The notes beneath the pieces were generated by a model that was given only the letters and a program-made list of their open reading frames with translations, was not told where the DNA came from and did not search any database. From assembly GCA_016838845.1 (NCBI GenBank), contig JAEHKV010000081.1, forward strand, positions 1-37,652: DNA of 37,652 nt, in the 5' to 3' direction. Source of the DNA: Nitrosopumilales archaeon (GTDB lineage Archaea; Thermoproteota; Nitrososphaeria; Nitrososphaerales; Nitrosopumilaceae). The position numbers and the translations under genes were made by a program. This document shows positions 1-7,757 of this stretch, piece by piece (position 1 is the first letter of the stretch; each line of letters begins with the position of its first letter).

Positions 1-1
1 C

Positions 2-328
2 ATGGCAGAACCCGAACCCATGGCCCCATTTACTGGCACAATTTCAGTTCCCGAAGGTTCTGGGGTACCTGGTTGTGATGAAAGAAACCAATGTTACATT
101 CCAGCTGATGTAACAATAAGCGTTGGAGAAACAGTTACATGGTCTAATGATGACACTGCGGCTCACACCGTTACTAGCGGTATCCCAGCAGATGGACCCG
201 ATGGAAACTTTGATAGCAGCTTGTTCATGGCAGGGGATACATTCTCTCATACTTTTGAAGAAGCAGGTGAATATGACTACTACTGCATGGTTCACCCCTG
301 GATGTCTGGCAAAGTTCAAGTGGGTTAA
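2..328 (+). CDS. Plastocyanin-like cupredoxin, 5' end probably outside window
   Basis: Blue-copper electron carrier of the kind thaumarchaea use in place of cytochromes c. The visible 108 residues hold one cupredoxin fold with the ligand set His55, Cys95, His98 and Met101 (AAHTV and YYCMVHPWM), plus a Cys pair (PGC...QC) that could form a disulfide. The first Met is at the window edge and no signal peptide is visible, so the export signal probably lies upstream and this ATG is likely internal. ctaA follows 16 nt later, which fits a respiratory-chain context. Its domain is about 60% identical by hand count to the C-terminus of the fusion protein at 6843-7757. Confidence 0.9.
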   Translation: MAEPEPMAPFTGTISVPEGSGVPGCDERNQCYIPADVTISVGETVTWSNDDTAAHTVTSGIPADGPDGNFDSSLFMAGDTFSHTFEEAGEYDYYCMVHPWMSGKVQVG

Positions 329-344
329 ACTTTAGAGAATAATA

Positions 345-788
345 TTGATTTTAAAGTACTTAGCACTAACATCACTTGTCGTTTTGTATTCTTTGATGTT
401 TATTGGTGGATATGTTTCAGCTGCCGGTTTAGGTCTTACTTGTCCTGATTGGCCGCTCTGTCCAAGTGGAATTTTCCCAGATGAACAATATTTTATTGAA
501 TGGACACATAGATTCATTGCTGCAATAACAGGCACTCTTATAATTGCAACAACAGTTGGTTGTTGGCTTACTAAGAATTCTGAAAGCAAAATTAAACTCA
601 CCAGCACATTGGCCGCAATTTTTGTTATAACTCAAATTAGTCTTGGTGCCTTGGTAATTGATCTTAAACTTCAAGCTGTTTTAGTTTCAATACACTTCGG
701 AATTGGAATTCTCCTATTTGCTATGGTCCTTTTGACAACTCTGTTTGCATTCAGACTGAATAAAAAATCAATTCAAACTAAGATTTAG
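345..788 (+). CDS. ctaA: Haem A synthase, CtaA/COX15 family (half-size archaeal form)
   Basis: Membrane enzyme that oxidises haem O to haem A for the terminal haem-copper oxidase. The 147-residue protein has about four hydrophobic helices, which is half of the eight-helix bacterial form. It keeps the family motif GLTCPDWPLC (residues 30-39) and haem-ligand-type histidines in EWTHR (His55) and SIHFG (His117). Start is TTG at 345, 16 nt after the cupredoxin stop, so the two may be co-transcribed. The last 11 nt overlap the convergent gene at 778-1302. Half-length CtaA proteins are known in archaea and probably act as dimers. Confidence 0.85.
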   Translation: MILKYLALTSLVVLYSLMFIGGYVSAAGLGLTCPDWPLCPSGIFPDEQYFIEWTHRFIAAITGTLIIATTVGCWLTKNSESKIKLTSTLAAIFVITQISLGALVIDLKLQAVLVSIHFGIGILLFAMVLLTTLFAFRLNKKSIQTKI

Positions 789-1302
789 AACCAAATCCTA
801 ATCTTTTTGGCAAATAGATGTATCCCATTACTATAAAGAAGATAATAGCTCCAACGGATATACTAACGAAGAAAATATATCCAAAAGGACTTTGGGTGCT
901 CATGTTAAAGGTGTAGGTTAGGACGCTTTGGGTTCCTTCCATATCATAAAGATCTACTTTGAAGATATGATTTCCAGGAGCTTCAAAAACATAATCAGTA
1001 GTCCAGTGTGATCCTTCATGTGATTTTGAGCGGAAGGTATCTACTTGTTCGTCATTAAAAAAAACTCGAATTCCCATCGTAAATCTATCAACCTCATTAA
1101 AGTCTGCATCAGTAACTCGAAACAAAAGCTGAGAGGTTTCACCCACATTTGGAAATTCTGGAAGAGTTGCAACTTGAACACGGTAACCTCCAATAAACTT
1201 CTCTGCTGAATTGAACAAAGAATGACCATTAGCTTGAGAAATCATTGGGATCGATAAAAAAACAAAAAAAACTAAAATTGTAAATAAAAGATTTTTTTTC
1301 AA
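778..1302 (-). CDS. Secreted, C-terminally membrane-anchored FixH/YtkA-like protein
   Basis: Unnamed protein of 174 residues with a clear signal peptide (residues 1-24, ending near SQANG), a beta-rich extracellular domain and one C-terminal membrane helix (about 138-162) followed by a basic tail. The Ig-like segment (VRVQVATLPEFPNVGE-type start, FRVTDADFNEVDR, EGSHWTTDYVF) resembles YtkA/FixH-like domains found beside oxidase genes; this is a pattern match only. It converges on ctaA with an 11-nt overlap, in keeping with a role near the oxidase. No metal-ligand cluster is obvious. Divergent from the SRPBCC gene at 1400. Confidence 0.6.
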   Translation of the reverse strand: MKKNLLFTILVFFVFLSIPMISQANGHSLFNSAEKFIGGYRVQVATLPEFPNVGETSQLLFRVTDADFNEVDRFTMGIRVFFNDEQVDTFRSKSHEGSHWTTDYVFEAPGNHIFKVDLYDMEGTQSVLTYTFNMSTQSPFGYIFFVSISVGAIIFFIVMGYIYLPKRLGFGSKS

Positions 1303-1399
1303 TCAAGTAAGATCTGATTTTAATGAATATATTGTAAAGGAATTTACAAATCTAAAAATTGACAAAACCTTTAAATCCAGACTGACAAAACATCCACCG

Positions 1400-2002
1400 T
1401 TGACCGTCGTTAGCAAATCTATTGACATCAAAGCACCCATTGATACAGTTTTTACATATTTTGCAAGACCAGAACACGTTTCAGATCAGATGACAGAGAA
1501 AGGTGTCGGAATGACCATTATTCCTATGGATATCAAAGCAGGAATGGGCGTAGGTACAACATTTAGAGTTATTGGAGATTTCAACGGCAAAAGACTAGAA
1601 TGGGATTGTGAAACAACTGAATTTGACAGAGAGGAAAGAATTTCTGCAAAAATGATTGAAGGACCTTTTAAGAGATGGCAAATTAAAAATGAATTCAAAG
1701 CATTAGGTGATAATCTTACTAAAGTAACTATGACAGTTGATTATGTAATGCCATTTGGTCCTTTAGGAAGTATTTTAGATAAAGTCAAGTTTGAAAAATC
1801 TGCAAAACGTGGAATGGAAACTGCACTCTATAAAGTTAGAGGACTACTTGAAGGAAATGGTTCAATTCCAGTGTACATTACACTTGACGCGTACAAAAAA
1901 CTTTTAGCTGAAAAGAAGAAAATGAATAATGTTCCAGTTTCGACAGTACTTACTGCGATTTTAGAAAAGTACAACGAAATAGAATCTAAAGTTACGAACT
2001 AG
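1400..2002 (+). CDS. SRPBCC (START/polyketide-cyclase-like) family protein
   Basis: Two-hundred-residue protein that begins as a typical SRPBCC ligand-binding fold: the opening strand (VSKSIDIKAPIDTVFTYFAR), a central beta-sheet, then a long helix near 128-150. The last 50 residues (YKKLLAEKKKMNNVPVSTVL) are an extra helical tail. Such folds bind small hydrophobic ligands; no ligand can be inferred. TTG start at 1400, with an AT box TTTAAATC about 28 nt upstream, which would make the transcript leaderless. The gene ends about 50 nt before tRNA-Lys, the element integration site. Confidence 0.7.
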   Translation: MTVVSKSIDIKAPIDTVFTYFARPEHVSDQMTEKGVGMTIIPMDIKAGMGVGTTFRVIGDFNGKRLEWDCETTEFDREERISAKMIEGPFKRWQIKNEFKALGDNLTKVTMTVDYVMPFGPLGSILDKVKFEKSAKRGMETALYKVRGLLEGNGSIPVYITLDAYKKLLAEKKKMNNVPVSTVLTAILEKYNEIESKVTN

Positions 2003-2053
2003 ATTTTTTTTAACTCAAAGTTAATAACGATACTAGCATTTGCTAAGTTTATC

Positions 2054-2127
2054 GGGTCTATGGCTCAGCCAGGTAGAGCACCGGACTCTTAATCCGGCTG
2101 TCGAGGGTTCGAATCCCTCTAGACCCG
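2054..2127 (+). tRNA. tRNA-Lys(CTT)
   Basis: Complete cloverleaf. The acceptor stem GGGTCTA (2054-2060) pairs with TAGACCC (2120-2126), with discriminator G2127. The anticodon stem CCGGA/TCCGG holds loop CTCTTAA with anticodon CTT at 2088-2090. The T arm is GAGGG-TTCGAAT-CCCTC. CCA is not encoded and there is no intron. The 3' part is the attachment site of the element to its right. Confidence 0.97.
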
Positions 2128-2129
2128 CT
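2111..2129 (+). repeat. attL: left copy of 19-bp integration repeat
   Basis: The 19-bp sequence spanning the T-arm/acceptor 3' end of tRNA-Lys recurs exactly at 15440-15458 (core CCCTCTAGACCCGCT). The tRNA gene stays intact at the left end, the usual result of tyrosine-recombinase integration into a tRNA 3' end. Confidence 0.9.
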
Positions 2130-2173
2130 TCATTTTTGACATTTATCTAGGACACCGAGATACTATTACTGCC

Positions 2174-3499
2174 TTGACAGTCAAACTAGACAAAAAAGAC
2201 GTGACACAAACGACAGAAGATGCACTAGCACTATTCAGAACAGGAATAAAATCAGAAAAAACACGGGAAACTTATGAAAAAAGGTTAAAGGAATTTCTTT
2301 GTGGAACCTTAGAAAATTACCTTGACGGAGATAAAGATCTTCGAGAAAAACAACGTCAACAAAGACTAGCTGATGGAGATAAGAAGAAGATTAGCTTGAT
2401 TCTAGACGCTGATTTTTCAATCAGGGCAAATGAGCTAGTTAAGAAAACAAAGGAAGATCCTGATGAAATAATGGGATTGTTACTAACCTATTCTACTAAA
2501 TTAAAAGAAAGATGTGAAAAATCAAAAGAGGATCCGGACTATCTTAACCCTAACACCATTCCAAACATGTTCAAACCCATAAAGAAGCTATTCAAGATGA
2601 ATGGTGTCCACTTTGAATGGCAAAGAATTGATGTAACTTATCCGGAATCAGAAACCAACCCCGAAAGTAGAGGATACACACGAGAAGAAATTAGTGAAAT
2701 CCTAAAATTTACTAATCCTCTTGAAAGTTCTGTAACTCTAACAGCTTCTTCCTCTGGAATGAGAAGAGGCGGATTTGATTTTACTTGGGATTGCATTAGA
2801 CCAGTCTATAGAAGAAATAATGACTATGTGATGGGAAGTTTTGATGACAAAGATGATTCTGACATTGTTTGTGGAATGATTATTGTTTATGCTGGTTCGA
2901 ACGCACAATACTTTGCATTATTTACGCCAGAAGCTTGGGGGGCAATACAGGTTTACAGAACTCAATGGCGTTCTGATGTTTTGCATGATCCAAAACCAAA
3001 AGATCCATTCTTGAAAAGGACTGGAAATTCAGTGATTGCTTTGAGCTGCGATGCAATGGCAAACAGACTAAACAAAATTCTCAAAAAAGCAAAGATCAGA
3101 GAGCCATTAGAAGCTGGAAAGCGGAATTACGACATACCAATAATGAATGGATTCAGAAGATTCTTCAACAAAATTAACAAAGAGACACTCTCGAATGATT
3201 CTCCATTGGCAGCTCTCATCAAAAAAGAGATGATGATGAGCCATACTGGCCTGCTAAAGCTTGACAAAAACTATTTCCAAACTCATTGGAAGGAATTAGT
3301 AATAGAATATCTTGAAGCTGTTCCATCACTAACAATATCTTCTGAAGAGCGTGCAAAAGCTGATAATAAGAGACTTAGAAGTGAGAAACTAAATCAGGAA
3401 CAACTCAGAAAACAAATGAAAGATGAACTAAAAGAAGAACTAAAAAAAGAATTTTCATTCTTTGTAGAAGGCTTTAAGTCAAAATCAAAAAGTAATTAG
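2174..3499 (+). CDS. int: Tyrosine-recombinase integrase of the tRNA-Lys element
   Basis: Site-specific recombinase that would join the element to the tRNA 3' end. 441 residues: helical N-terminal core-binding part, catalytic domain from about residue 165, and a Lys/Glu-rich coiled C-terminus (about 395-441). Visible catalytic residues are Arg197 (SSGMRRGG), Arg328 in NGFR, His357 (MMSHTG) and Tyr367 (KNYF). The first residue of the HxxR box is Asn325, where the related integrase at 15503 has His288. The TTG at 2174 is 45 nt after the att core. It shares blocks with the 15503 integrase (NPNT...KPIKKL, GYTREE, TPEA). Confidence 0.92.
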   Translation: MTVKLDKKDVTQTTEDALALFRTGIKSEKTRETYEKRLKEFLCGTLENYLDGDKDLREKQRQQRLADGDKKKISLILDADFSIRANELVKKTKEDPDEIMGLLLTYSTKLKERCEKSKEDPDYLNPNTIPNMFKPIKKLFKMNGVHFEWQRIDVTYPESETNPESRGYTREEISEILKFTNPLESSVTLTASSSGMRRGGFDFTWDCIRPVYRRNNDYVMGSFDDKDDSDIVCGMIIVYAGSNAQYFALFTPEAWGAIQVYRTQWRSDVLHDPKPKDPFLKRTGNSVIALSCDAMANRLNKILKKAKIREPLEAGKRNYDIPIMNGFRRFFNKINKETLSNDSPLAALIKKEMMMSHTGLLKLDKNYFQTHWKELVIEYLEAVPSLTISSEERAKADNKRLRSEKLNQEQLRKQMKDELKEELKKEFSFFVEGFKSKSKSN

Positions 3500-4120
3500 T
3501 TATTCTTTCAAAGATTTTCTAGATTCTTCTAGCTTACTATGTTCGCTCTTCTGGAATTTTAAGAAATAATTGATTTCATCTAACGCTTCTGAATCTCTTT
3601 GCTCTAAATCCGCCATTACATGAATAGCAATGTCCCCGTCTACACCTTTAGCTAATTCATTCAAAAATTCGTCAATTCTTTTTTGAAGATCAGTCCAATG
3701 TTTAGGGTGCTTCCTAAAACCATTTGTTGTAAGAATAAATATAACAAAATCACGAAATGCAAAAACCTTCTTGTACGCAGATCGATAAACAGAAATGACT
3801 TCTTTGTGAGGCCTGTTCTCAACAAATTTCAAGCTTTTCTTAATTTTTGACTCCATAATTTCATAGTCTTCCATCACTTTTTTCCTCAAAGTATCAAAAC
3901 TTGGAAAAATTTTTGTTGAAACGAACCATGCTTTCTCATTCTGTTGTAATCTTTGAAGCTCAATTAATCCATAATCCTGTAATCTTCCCAAATATTTTGA
4001 AGTAGTTTCTTTAGGCAAGTCAGCTAATGCAGCTGCTTTAACGTCATTAATTCCAGGATTTTCCTTTACGATCTCAAATAATCTTTCTTCATATTGATTT
4101 AGATCTATTTTTTCACTCAT
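3500..4120 (-). CDS. Winged-helix regulator with helical C-terminal domain
   Basis: The N-terminus (KENPGINDVKAAALADLP then TTSKYLGRLQDYGLIEL) reads as a winged helix: recognition helix plus wing. The remaining 140 residues are charged and helical. ATG at 4120 (MSEKIDLNQ) is preferred to a TTG 21 nt upstream. It is divergent from the operon starting at 4174, with about 50 nt between the starts, so it is a candidate repressor of that operon and of itself. Its 3' end abuts the integrase stop. Family below the winged-helix level is not recognised. Confidence 0.7.
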   Translation of the reverse strand: MSEKIDLNQYEERLFEIVKENPGINDVKAAALADLPKETTSKYLGRLQDYGLIELQRLQQNEKAWFVSTKIFPSFDTLRKKVMEDYEIMESKIKKSLKFVENRPHKEVISVYRSAYKKVFAFRDFVIFILTTNGFRKHPKHWTDLQKRIDEFLNELAKGVDGDIAIHVMADLEQRDSEALDEINYFLKFQKSEHSKLEESRKSLKE

Positions 4121-4173
4121 ATAGGAACGTCTTTGACACAATCCTATGTTAATTTTCGTATACTATACAATGT

Positions 4174-4392
4174 ATGGAAAGTAGCGTAAATCAATATTGT
4201 ACAATAATCAATTTTGGTATTAGAGTAATTAGTAATCGAAATTCTTCAAAAACAATCGCATTACCAAAAACAGCACTCAAGAATTTGAGCGATGGAAGAT
4301 TCTCTAAATTAAGCATTCAATTAATAGATGAAAATGGAAACAAGTTCCTCAAACTAACTCCTGTCTTTGATTTGCGGAGGAAAATTTTATGA
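4174..4392 (+). CDS. Small AbrB-like protein (tentative)
   Basis: 72 residues. The middle (ISNRNSSKTIALPKTALKNL) followed by a strand-rich tail (LSIQLIDENGNKFLKLTPV) resembles the swapped-hairpin AbrB/MazE DNA-binding fold, where a short strand, IALPK and a following helix are typical. No partner toxin is visible. First gene of the operon that runs to 6483; an AT-rich box (TATACAAT) lies just upstream. The next gene overlaps it by ATGA. Low certainty on fold. Confidence 0.5.
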   Translation: MESSVNQYCTIINFGIRVISNRNSSKTIALPKTALKNLSDGRFSKLSIQLIDENGNKFLKLTPVFDLRRKIL

Positions 4393-4511
4393 AACAAGTT
4401 TCGAATAATTGCCCAATCTGTAACAAAATCTCATCTGATCATTCTTTAGCACAGCTAGATGAGTGCTATCGAAAATTTATCGATAAATTAACGGAGGATA
4501 ATGCTTGCTAA
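4389..4511 (+). CDS. Tiny C-x2-C-x6-H-x7-C zinc-type microprotein
   Basis: 40 residues. Cys8, Cys11, His18 and Cys26 (CPIC, DH, EC) have exactly the spacing seen in three further microproteins at 16861, 17319 and 17620. Four ligands of this kind suggest one Zn ion. Translationally coupled to the gene before it by an ATGA overlap. Too short for standard gene callers. Function unknown; such one-finger proteins could bind nucleic acid or a protein partner. Confidence 0.65.
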   Translation: MKQVSNNCPICNKISSDHSLAQLDECYRKFIDKLTEDNAC

Positions 4512-4565
4512 ATCACCTCTTTGTAGGATTTCTCCCTCGCGCAGCTATTTTTGGAGTTAGCATAG

Positions 4566-5156
4566 ATGATGACTAAACAGCTCACAGAAAGACAGAAAGC
4601 AAAATGGATAAACCCGCTAATAGACAGAGATGATTTCCAATGCTTCTACTGTACGGGTAAGTTTGGGAAAAACAGTTACGTTTTTGATCATTTGAATGAT
4701 AATCCACATGATAATAGGTTTGATAATCTTGTTTTAGCACATCAAAGTTGTAATGTAAGAAAAGGATTCTATGGTGAATACCAGGTAATAGCACGGGAGA
4801 AGCTCAGGAAGAATGAAGCAGAGAACTTTTTGGCGGAGTGGGAGAGGGAGCAAAAACACAGCACGCACAAGGAAACGAGCGATGAAGCAGACCTAAACAA
4901 AACCATCATCAAGACCTCAAAACAATTCTTGATACAGGAATTATTGTCACAGATGGGCCATGAGCCCAGGAGAGATGAAATCCTTATGAAAGAAGCAATA
5001 GAATGTGTGTGTTATTTAGTCCAACAAGAAACTGGTAGAGGCTCCCATACTGCTGTACAACGACACTTGGAAACACTAACGTGTGTAATATCCAAAGAAT
5101 TTGCAAGAAAGGAGGTAAACGGAAAAAAGTACATCATAAGGAGGGAGGGGCTTTGA
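4566..5156 (+). CDS. HNH endonuclease with C-terminal helical domain
   Basis: 196 residues. The N-terminal HNH domain has the structural zinc Cys26/Cys29 (CFYC), the His-Me motif DH at 41-42 (FDHLND), a central Asn (FDNLVL) and a second zinc pair formed by His59 and Cys62 (AHQSC). After a charged linker, residues 110-196 look like a small winged-helix module (GSHTAVQRHLETL). HNH nucleases of this size are common in archaeal plasmids and viruses, where they nick or cut DNA. The two ATGs at 4566 and 4569 are both possible. The next gene overlaps the stop by TTGA. Confidence 0.8.
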   Translation: MMTKQLTERQKAKWINPLIDRDDFQCFYCTGKFGKNSYVFDHLNDNPHDNRFDNLVLAHQSCNVRKGFYGEYQVIAREKLRKNEAENFLAEWEREQKHSTHKETSDEADLNKTIIKTSKQFLIQELLSQMGHEPRRDEILMKEAIECVCYLVQQETGRGSHTAVQRHLETLTCVISKEFARKEVNGKKYIIRREGL

Positions 5157-5269
5157 CTCCAATCAAGAACCAAGAAAACAAAAGCGAGTTGGAGTCTTTC
5201 AATGATTTGAATGAATTGTTATTTTTTGTCACAAAATTAACCCAAAAGTGTAAGAGCTGTACCGAATGA
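5153..5269 (+). CDS. Short orphan protein in element operon
   Basis: 38 residues starting at TTG 5153 inside the HNH stop (TTGA overlap) and ending inside the next start (ATGA). The overlap at both ends is the main reason to accept it. It has a helical middle (LESFNDLNELLFFVTKL) and ends CKSCTE. A longer reading of the same frame from 5081 would overlap the HNH gene by 75 nt and is less likely. Function unknown. Confidence 0.45.
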   Translation: MTPIKNQENKSELESFNDLNELLFFVTKLTQKCKSCTE

Positions 5270-5520
5270 AGGAACCATTCAATCTGTCGCAAACATACAG
5301 GAATCACTTGAACGACAAAATAGACCAGGGTTATGATTTTAGTTTAAGGAGTGATAGGAAAGCTGACCTGTTAGAATTTTGTGAAACATACAACCTGGAT
5401 CCTGATGTAGCACGCTACACAATTTCTAAGGTAAGAAAGCAAGTCTTCAAGAAAAGAGGCTTTGATCTGTATGATCTCGGTTACGGCAGATATTATCCTT
5501 ACAGATGGGTTTACACATGA
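5266..5520 (+). CDS. Orphan basic protein, operon member
   Basis: 84 residues, mostly helical with a Tyr/Arg-rich C-terminus (GFDLYDLGYGRYYPYRWVYT). Overlaps its upstream neighbour by ATGA and precedes the recombinase. Net basic and rich in Arg/Lys, so DNA binding is possible (for example as a directionality factor for the recombinase next door), but no known fold is recognised. The pattern of overlaps from 4174 to 5527 supports one polycistronic message. Confidence 0.55.
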   Translation: MKEPFNLSQTYRNHLNDKIDQGYDFSLRSDRKADLLEFCETYNLDPDVARYTISKVRKQVFKKRGFDLYDLGYGRYYPYRWVYT

Positions 5521-5550
5521 TCATAACTTGGGAGGGGAAAAATTTTTTCG

Positions 5551-6483
5551 ATTAATGAAAAATTAGACAGCATACAATCGGATATTTCTAAAATCAAAAC
5601 ACACCTAAAAATTGTTGAGGATCGTGAAATAACTATCACAGACTTTGAGGGTAAAATTTTAGAGTATACTCAATATGCACAAGACGAGCTTAAAATTGGT
5701 AAGGGGACTATTGATAATCATAAATCGATTATCCGATCTTTTCATTCACATTCGGGAGGAATAATCAATCGAGAAACAGTAAAAGCATATCTTGAATCTA
5801 ATGATTCACAAGATTGGAAGTCAAACCAAATCAAGGCATTACGGAAGTATATCCGTGATTTTCTAAAGCTTGGTAATTGGATTAATGAGTTCAAATTCTC
5901 AAAGAAAAAAACCAGCATAAAAAAGACAGACATTCCAACGGATGAAGAGCTTGCCTATTTCTGTGCGCAGCTACCATACCATATACAGATGGTGTTCTTG
6001 ATCCTGCTTACTTCTGGACTTCGAGTTGGTGAGGTATTGAAATTAAGAGAAAGTGACATTGACTTTGAAACAAACATGATTGATGCATCCGGAATCCACA
6101 AGGGAGATACAAAGTCTGCATGGATTAGCTATGTTACTTATCAGACAGCAGATTATGTGCAAAGCTACATTGAAACCGAAATCGATTCTTCAGATGATCC
6201 AAAGCTTTTCGACATATCTTACAATACTGTTCAAGAGGCTTTCAAAAAAGCATCAATTCAAACAGGAGTATTCATCAAACCACACTTTTTGAGGACAGTT
6301 TTCACAGAAAAATGCACACAAGCTAACATTGAGGGCAAGTACATCGATGCTTTTTGTGGAAGAATCCCAAAAAAGATCTTAGAATCTAACTACACAGTTT
6401 ACTCACCCCAATCTTTGAGCAAACAATATGAAAAAGTGGAAGAGTTTTTGGTCTTACCTTTTTCTGAGGATGAAGAAAGCTAG
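5551..6483 (+). CDS. Second tyrosine recombinase (XerA-like), non-ATG start
   Basis: The frame is open from 5527 to the stop at 6483. It encodes an N-terminal core-binding domain (EYTQYAQDELKIG, NQIKALRKYIRDFLKLGNW) followed by a catalytic domain with Arg in TSGLRVGEV, HFLR, a late GR in place of the usual His, and a Tyr in NYTVYSP. The first ATG is at 5989, inside the catalytic domain just before its Arg, so it cannot be the true start. No ATG, GTG or TTG occurs in frame upstream. ATT at 5542 or 5551, after GGGAGGGG (5530-5537), is the best candidate. About 310 residues. It may act in element resolution or inversion. Confidence 0.7.
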   Translation: MNEKLDSIQSDISKIKTHLKIVEDREITITDFEGKILEYTQYAQDELKIGKGTIDNHKSIIRSFHSHSGGIINRETVKAYLESNDSQDWKSNQIKALRKYIRDFLKLGNWINEFKFSKKKTSIKKTDIPTDEELAYFCAQLPYHIQMVFLILLTSGLRVGEVLKLRESDIDFETNMIDASGIHKGDTKSAWISYVTYQTADYVQSYIETEIDSSDDPKLFDISYNTVQEAFKKASIQTGVFIKPHFLRTVFTEKCTQANIEGKYIDAFCGRIPKKILESNYTVYSPQSLSKQYEKVEEFLVLPFSEDEES

Positions 6484-6521
6484 TTTTTTGGCATTTTGCG
6501 ATATCACAATTTGTTACAATT

Positions 6522-6709
6522 AGCTACAATAGCTAATGTAGCTTTTTCTCCATGCGTAACATAGCTGTCACAAACAGCTTTTGTTACGCACAAAACAGCT
6601 ACAAAAGCTGTTTGTAGCTAATTGTGGTGCGCCACATCGCTGTTTTTAGCTATTTTGCGGTAGCTATAGCTATAACAAACAGCTGCAAATTGTAGCTAAT
6701 TGTGGTGCG
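6522..6709. repeat. AGCT-dense repeat field
   Basis: Thirteen AGCT tetramers lie in 176 bp (first 6522, last 6694). Nested inverted repeats include GCGTAACA (6554-6561) with TGTTACGC (6582-6589) enclosing AGCTGT/ACAGCT, and ACAGCT (6595-6600) with AGCTGT (6606-6611). A 20-bp direct repeat at 6612-6631 recurs at 6690-6709 (core TAGCTAATTGTGGTGCG). No ORF. Candidate replication origin, operator array or structured RNA. This is the main content of the 6484-6842 gene-free stretch. Confidence 0.75.
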
Positions 6710-6726
6710 TAAAGAAAATGTTCGCT

Positions 6727-6755
6727 TTCGGGTAATCTTAGTATGATTACCCGAA
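6727..6755. repeat. Perfect 11-bp inverted repeat, TAATC/GATTA family
   Basis: TTCGGGTAATC pairs with GATTACCCGAA across a 7-nt loop. Longest of six related hairpins in the element. It lies between the recombinase and the fusion gene, so it could be a terminator or operator. Confidence 0.75.
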
Positions 6756-6842
6756 CACGAAAACTTGAGATATAGCCAAAAATTTTGGGTCAACCTTTAT
6801 TCTAATCGATTAAAATATTTGGATGGAGGATGATTATTCCTT

Positions 6843-7757
6843 ATGACAAAAACTTGTTTTATTATATCATCTATTGGTAAGGAAGATTCTGAAACTAGAG
6901 CGGTGGCAGATGAAAAGTTTGAGTTAATTTTTGAACCCGCGTTAAAAGAAGCAGGATATAAAGTGACTAGAGCAGATAAAATAGGAACACCTGGTTCTAT
7001 TTCTAGAGAAATTGTTTCAAATGTAATTAATTCAGATTTAGTAATTGCTGATGTTACAGATGAGAATCCTAATGTTTTCTATGAATTAGCTATTCGCAAT
7101 GCTGCCAAAAAACCAGTAATTATTTTCAGAGGAGTAAATCAGCCCATGCCCTTTGATATTTATGATAAACGTGCTATTGATATTGATAGAAATCAACCGA
7201 GAATTTGGGAAAACGCCAAGAAAGCACTAAAAATCCACATTCAGGGAGCTGAGAAAAAACCTGAATTAGCATCCGAATCTATTTTGACAAATTTTACGTT
7301 TCAATTAGATACAGAAAAACAACCAAGTAATACAGATGAAATGTATTACATATTACGAGATTTACAACAACAAATTAGTAAAATCCCCAAATCATCTACA
7401 GATCGATATATTAGTCCTCAAGAACGTAAAATTAAAGCTGTAACAGAATCTGTACCTGAACATCTTATGGTTCGTATTACTCCTGGTTCTTCTGTTCCAG
7501 GATGTGAAAACACACATGATTGTTTTGATCCAAACATTTTGGAAATAAAACAAGGAGAAACTGTTTTGTGGTTGAATGAAGATACTGCAGCACATACAGT
7601 GACTAGTGGAACCGCAGCTGATGGTCCCAGCGATGATTTTGACAGTAGTTTATTCATGTCGGGTAATACATTTAGTCATGAGTTTGATTTTCCTGGAGAA
7701 TTCCATTATTTCGATATGGTTCATCCTTGGATGGAAGGGACAATAATAGTCAAGTAA
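6843..7757 (+). CDS. NDT/TIR-like enzyme domain fused to a cupredoxin domain lacking the copper Cys
   Basis: 304 residues. Residues 1-120 match the nucleoside 2-deoxyribosyltransferase/TIR-like fold used in many defence effectors: CFIISSIG, IADVT (68-72) and NPNVFYELA with the likely catalytic Glu81. Residues 125-215 are a linker. Residues 216-304 are a cupredoxin domain with His251, His294 and Met297 at the expected spacing, but Asp291 stands where the copper-binding Cys belongs (YFDMVHPWM). No signal peptide, so it should be cytosolic, unlike normal cupredoxins. The domain is about 60% identical to the host cupredoxin at 2-328. GGAGG lies 14 nt before the ATG. Role inferred: a nucleotide- or NAD-processing effector with a mimic or sensor domain. 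Confidence 0.8.
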   Translation: MTKTCFIISSIGKEDSETRAVADEKFELIFEPALKEAGYKVTRADKIGTPGSISREIVSNVINSDLVIADVTDENPNVFYELAIRNAAKKPVIIFRGVNQPMPFDIYDKRAIDIDRNQPRIWENAKKALKIHIQGAEKKPELASESILTNFTFQLDTEKQPSNTDEMYYILRDLQQQISKIPKSSTDRYISPQERKIKAVTESVPEHLMVRITPGSSVPGCENTHDCFDPNILEIKQGETVLWLNEDTAAHTVTSGTAADGPSDDFDSSLFMSGNTFSHEFDFPGEFHYFDMVHPWMEGTIIVK

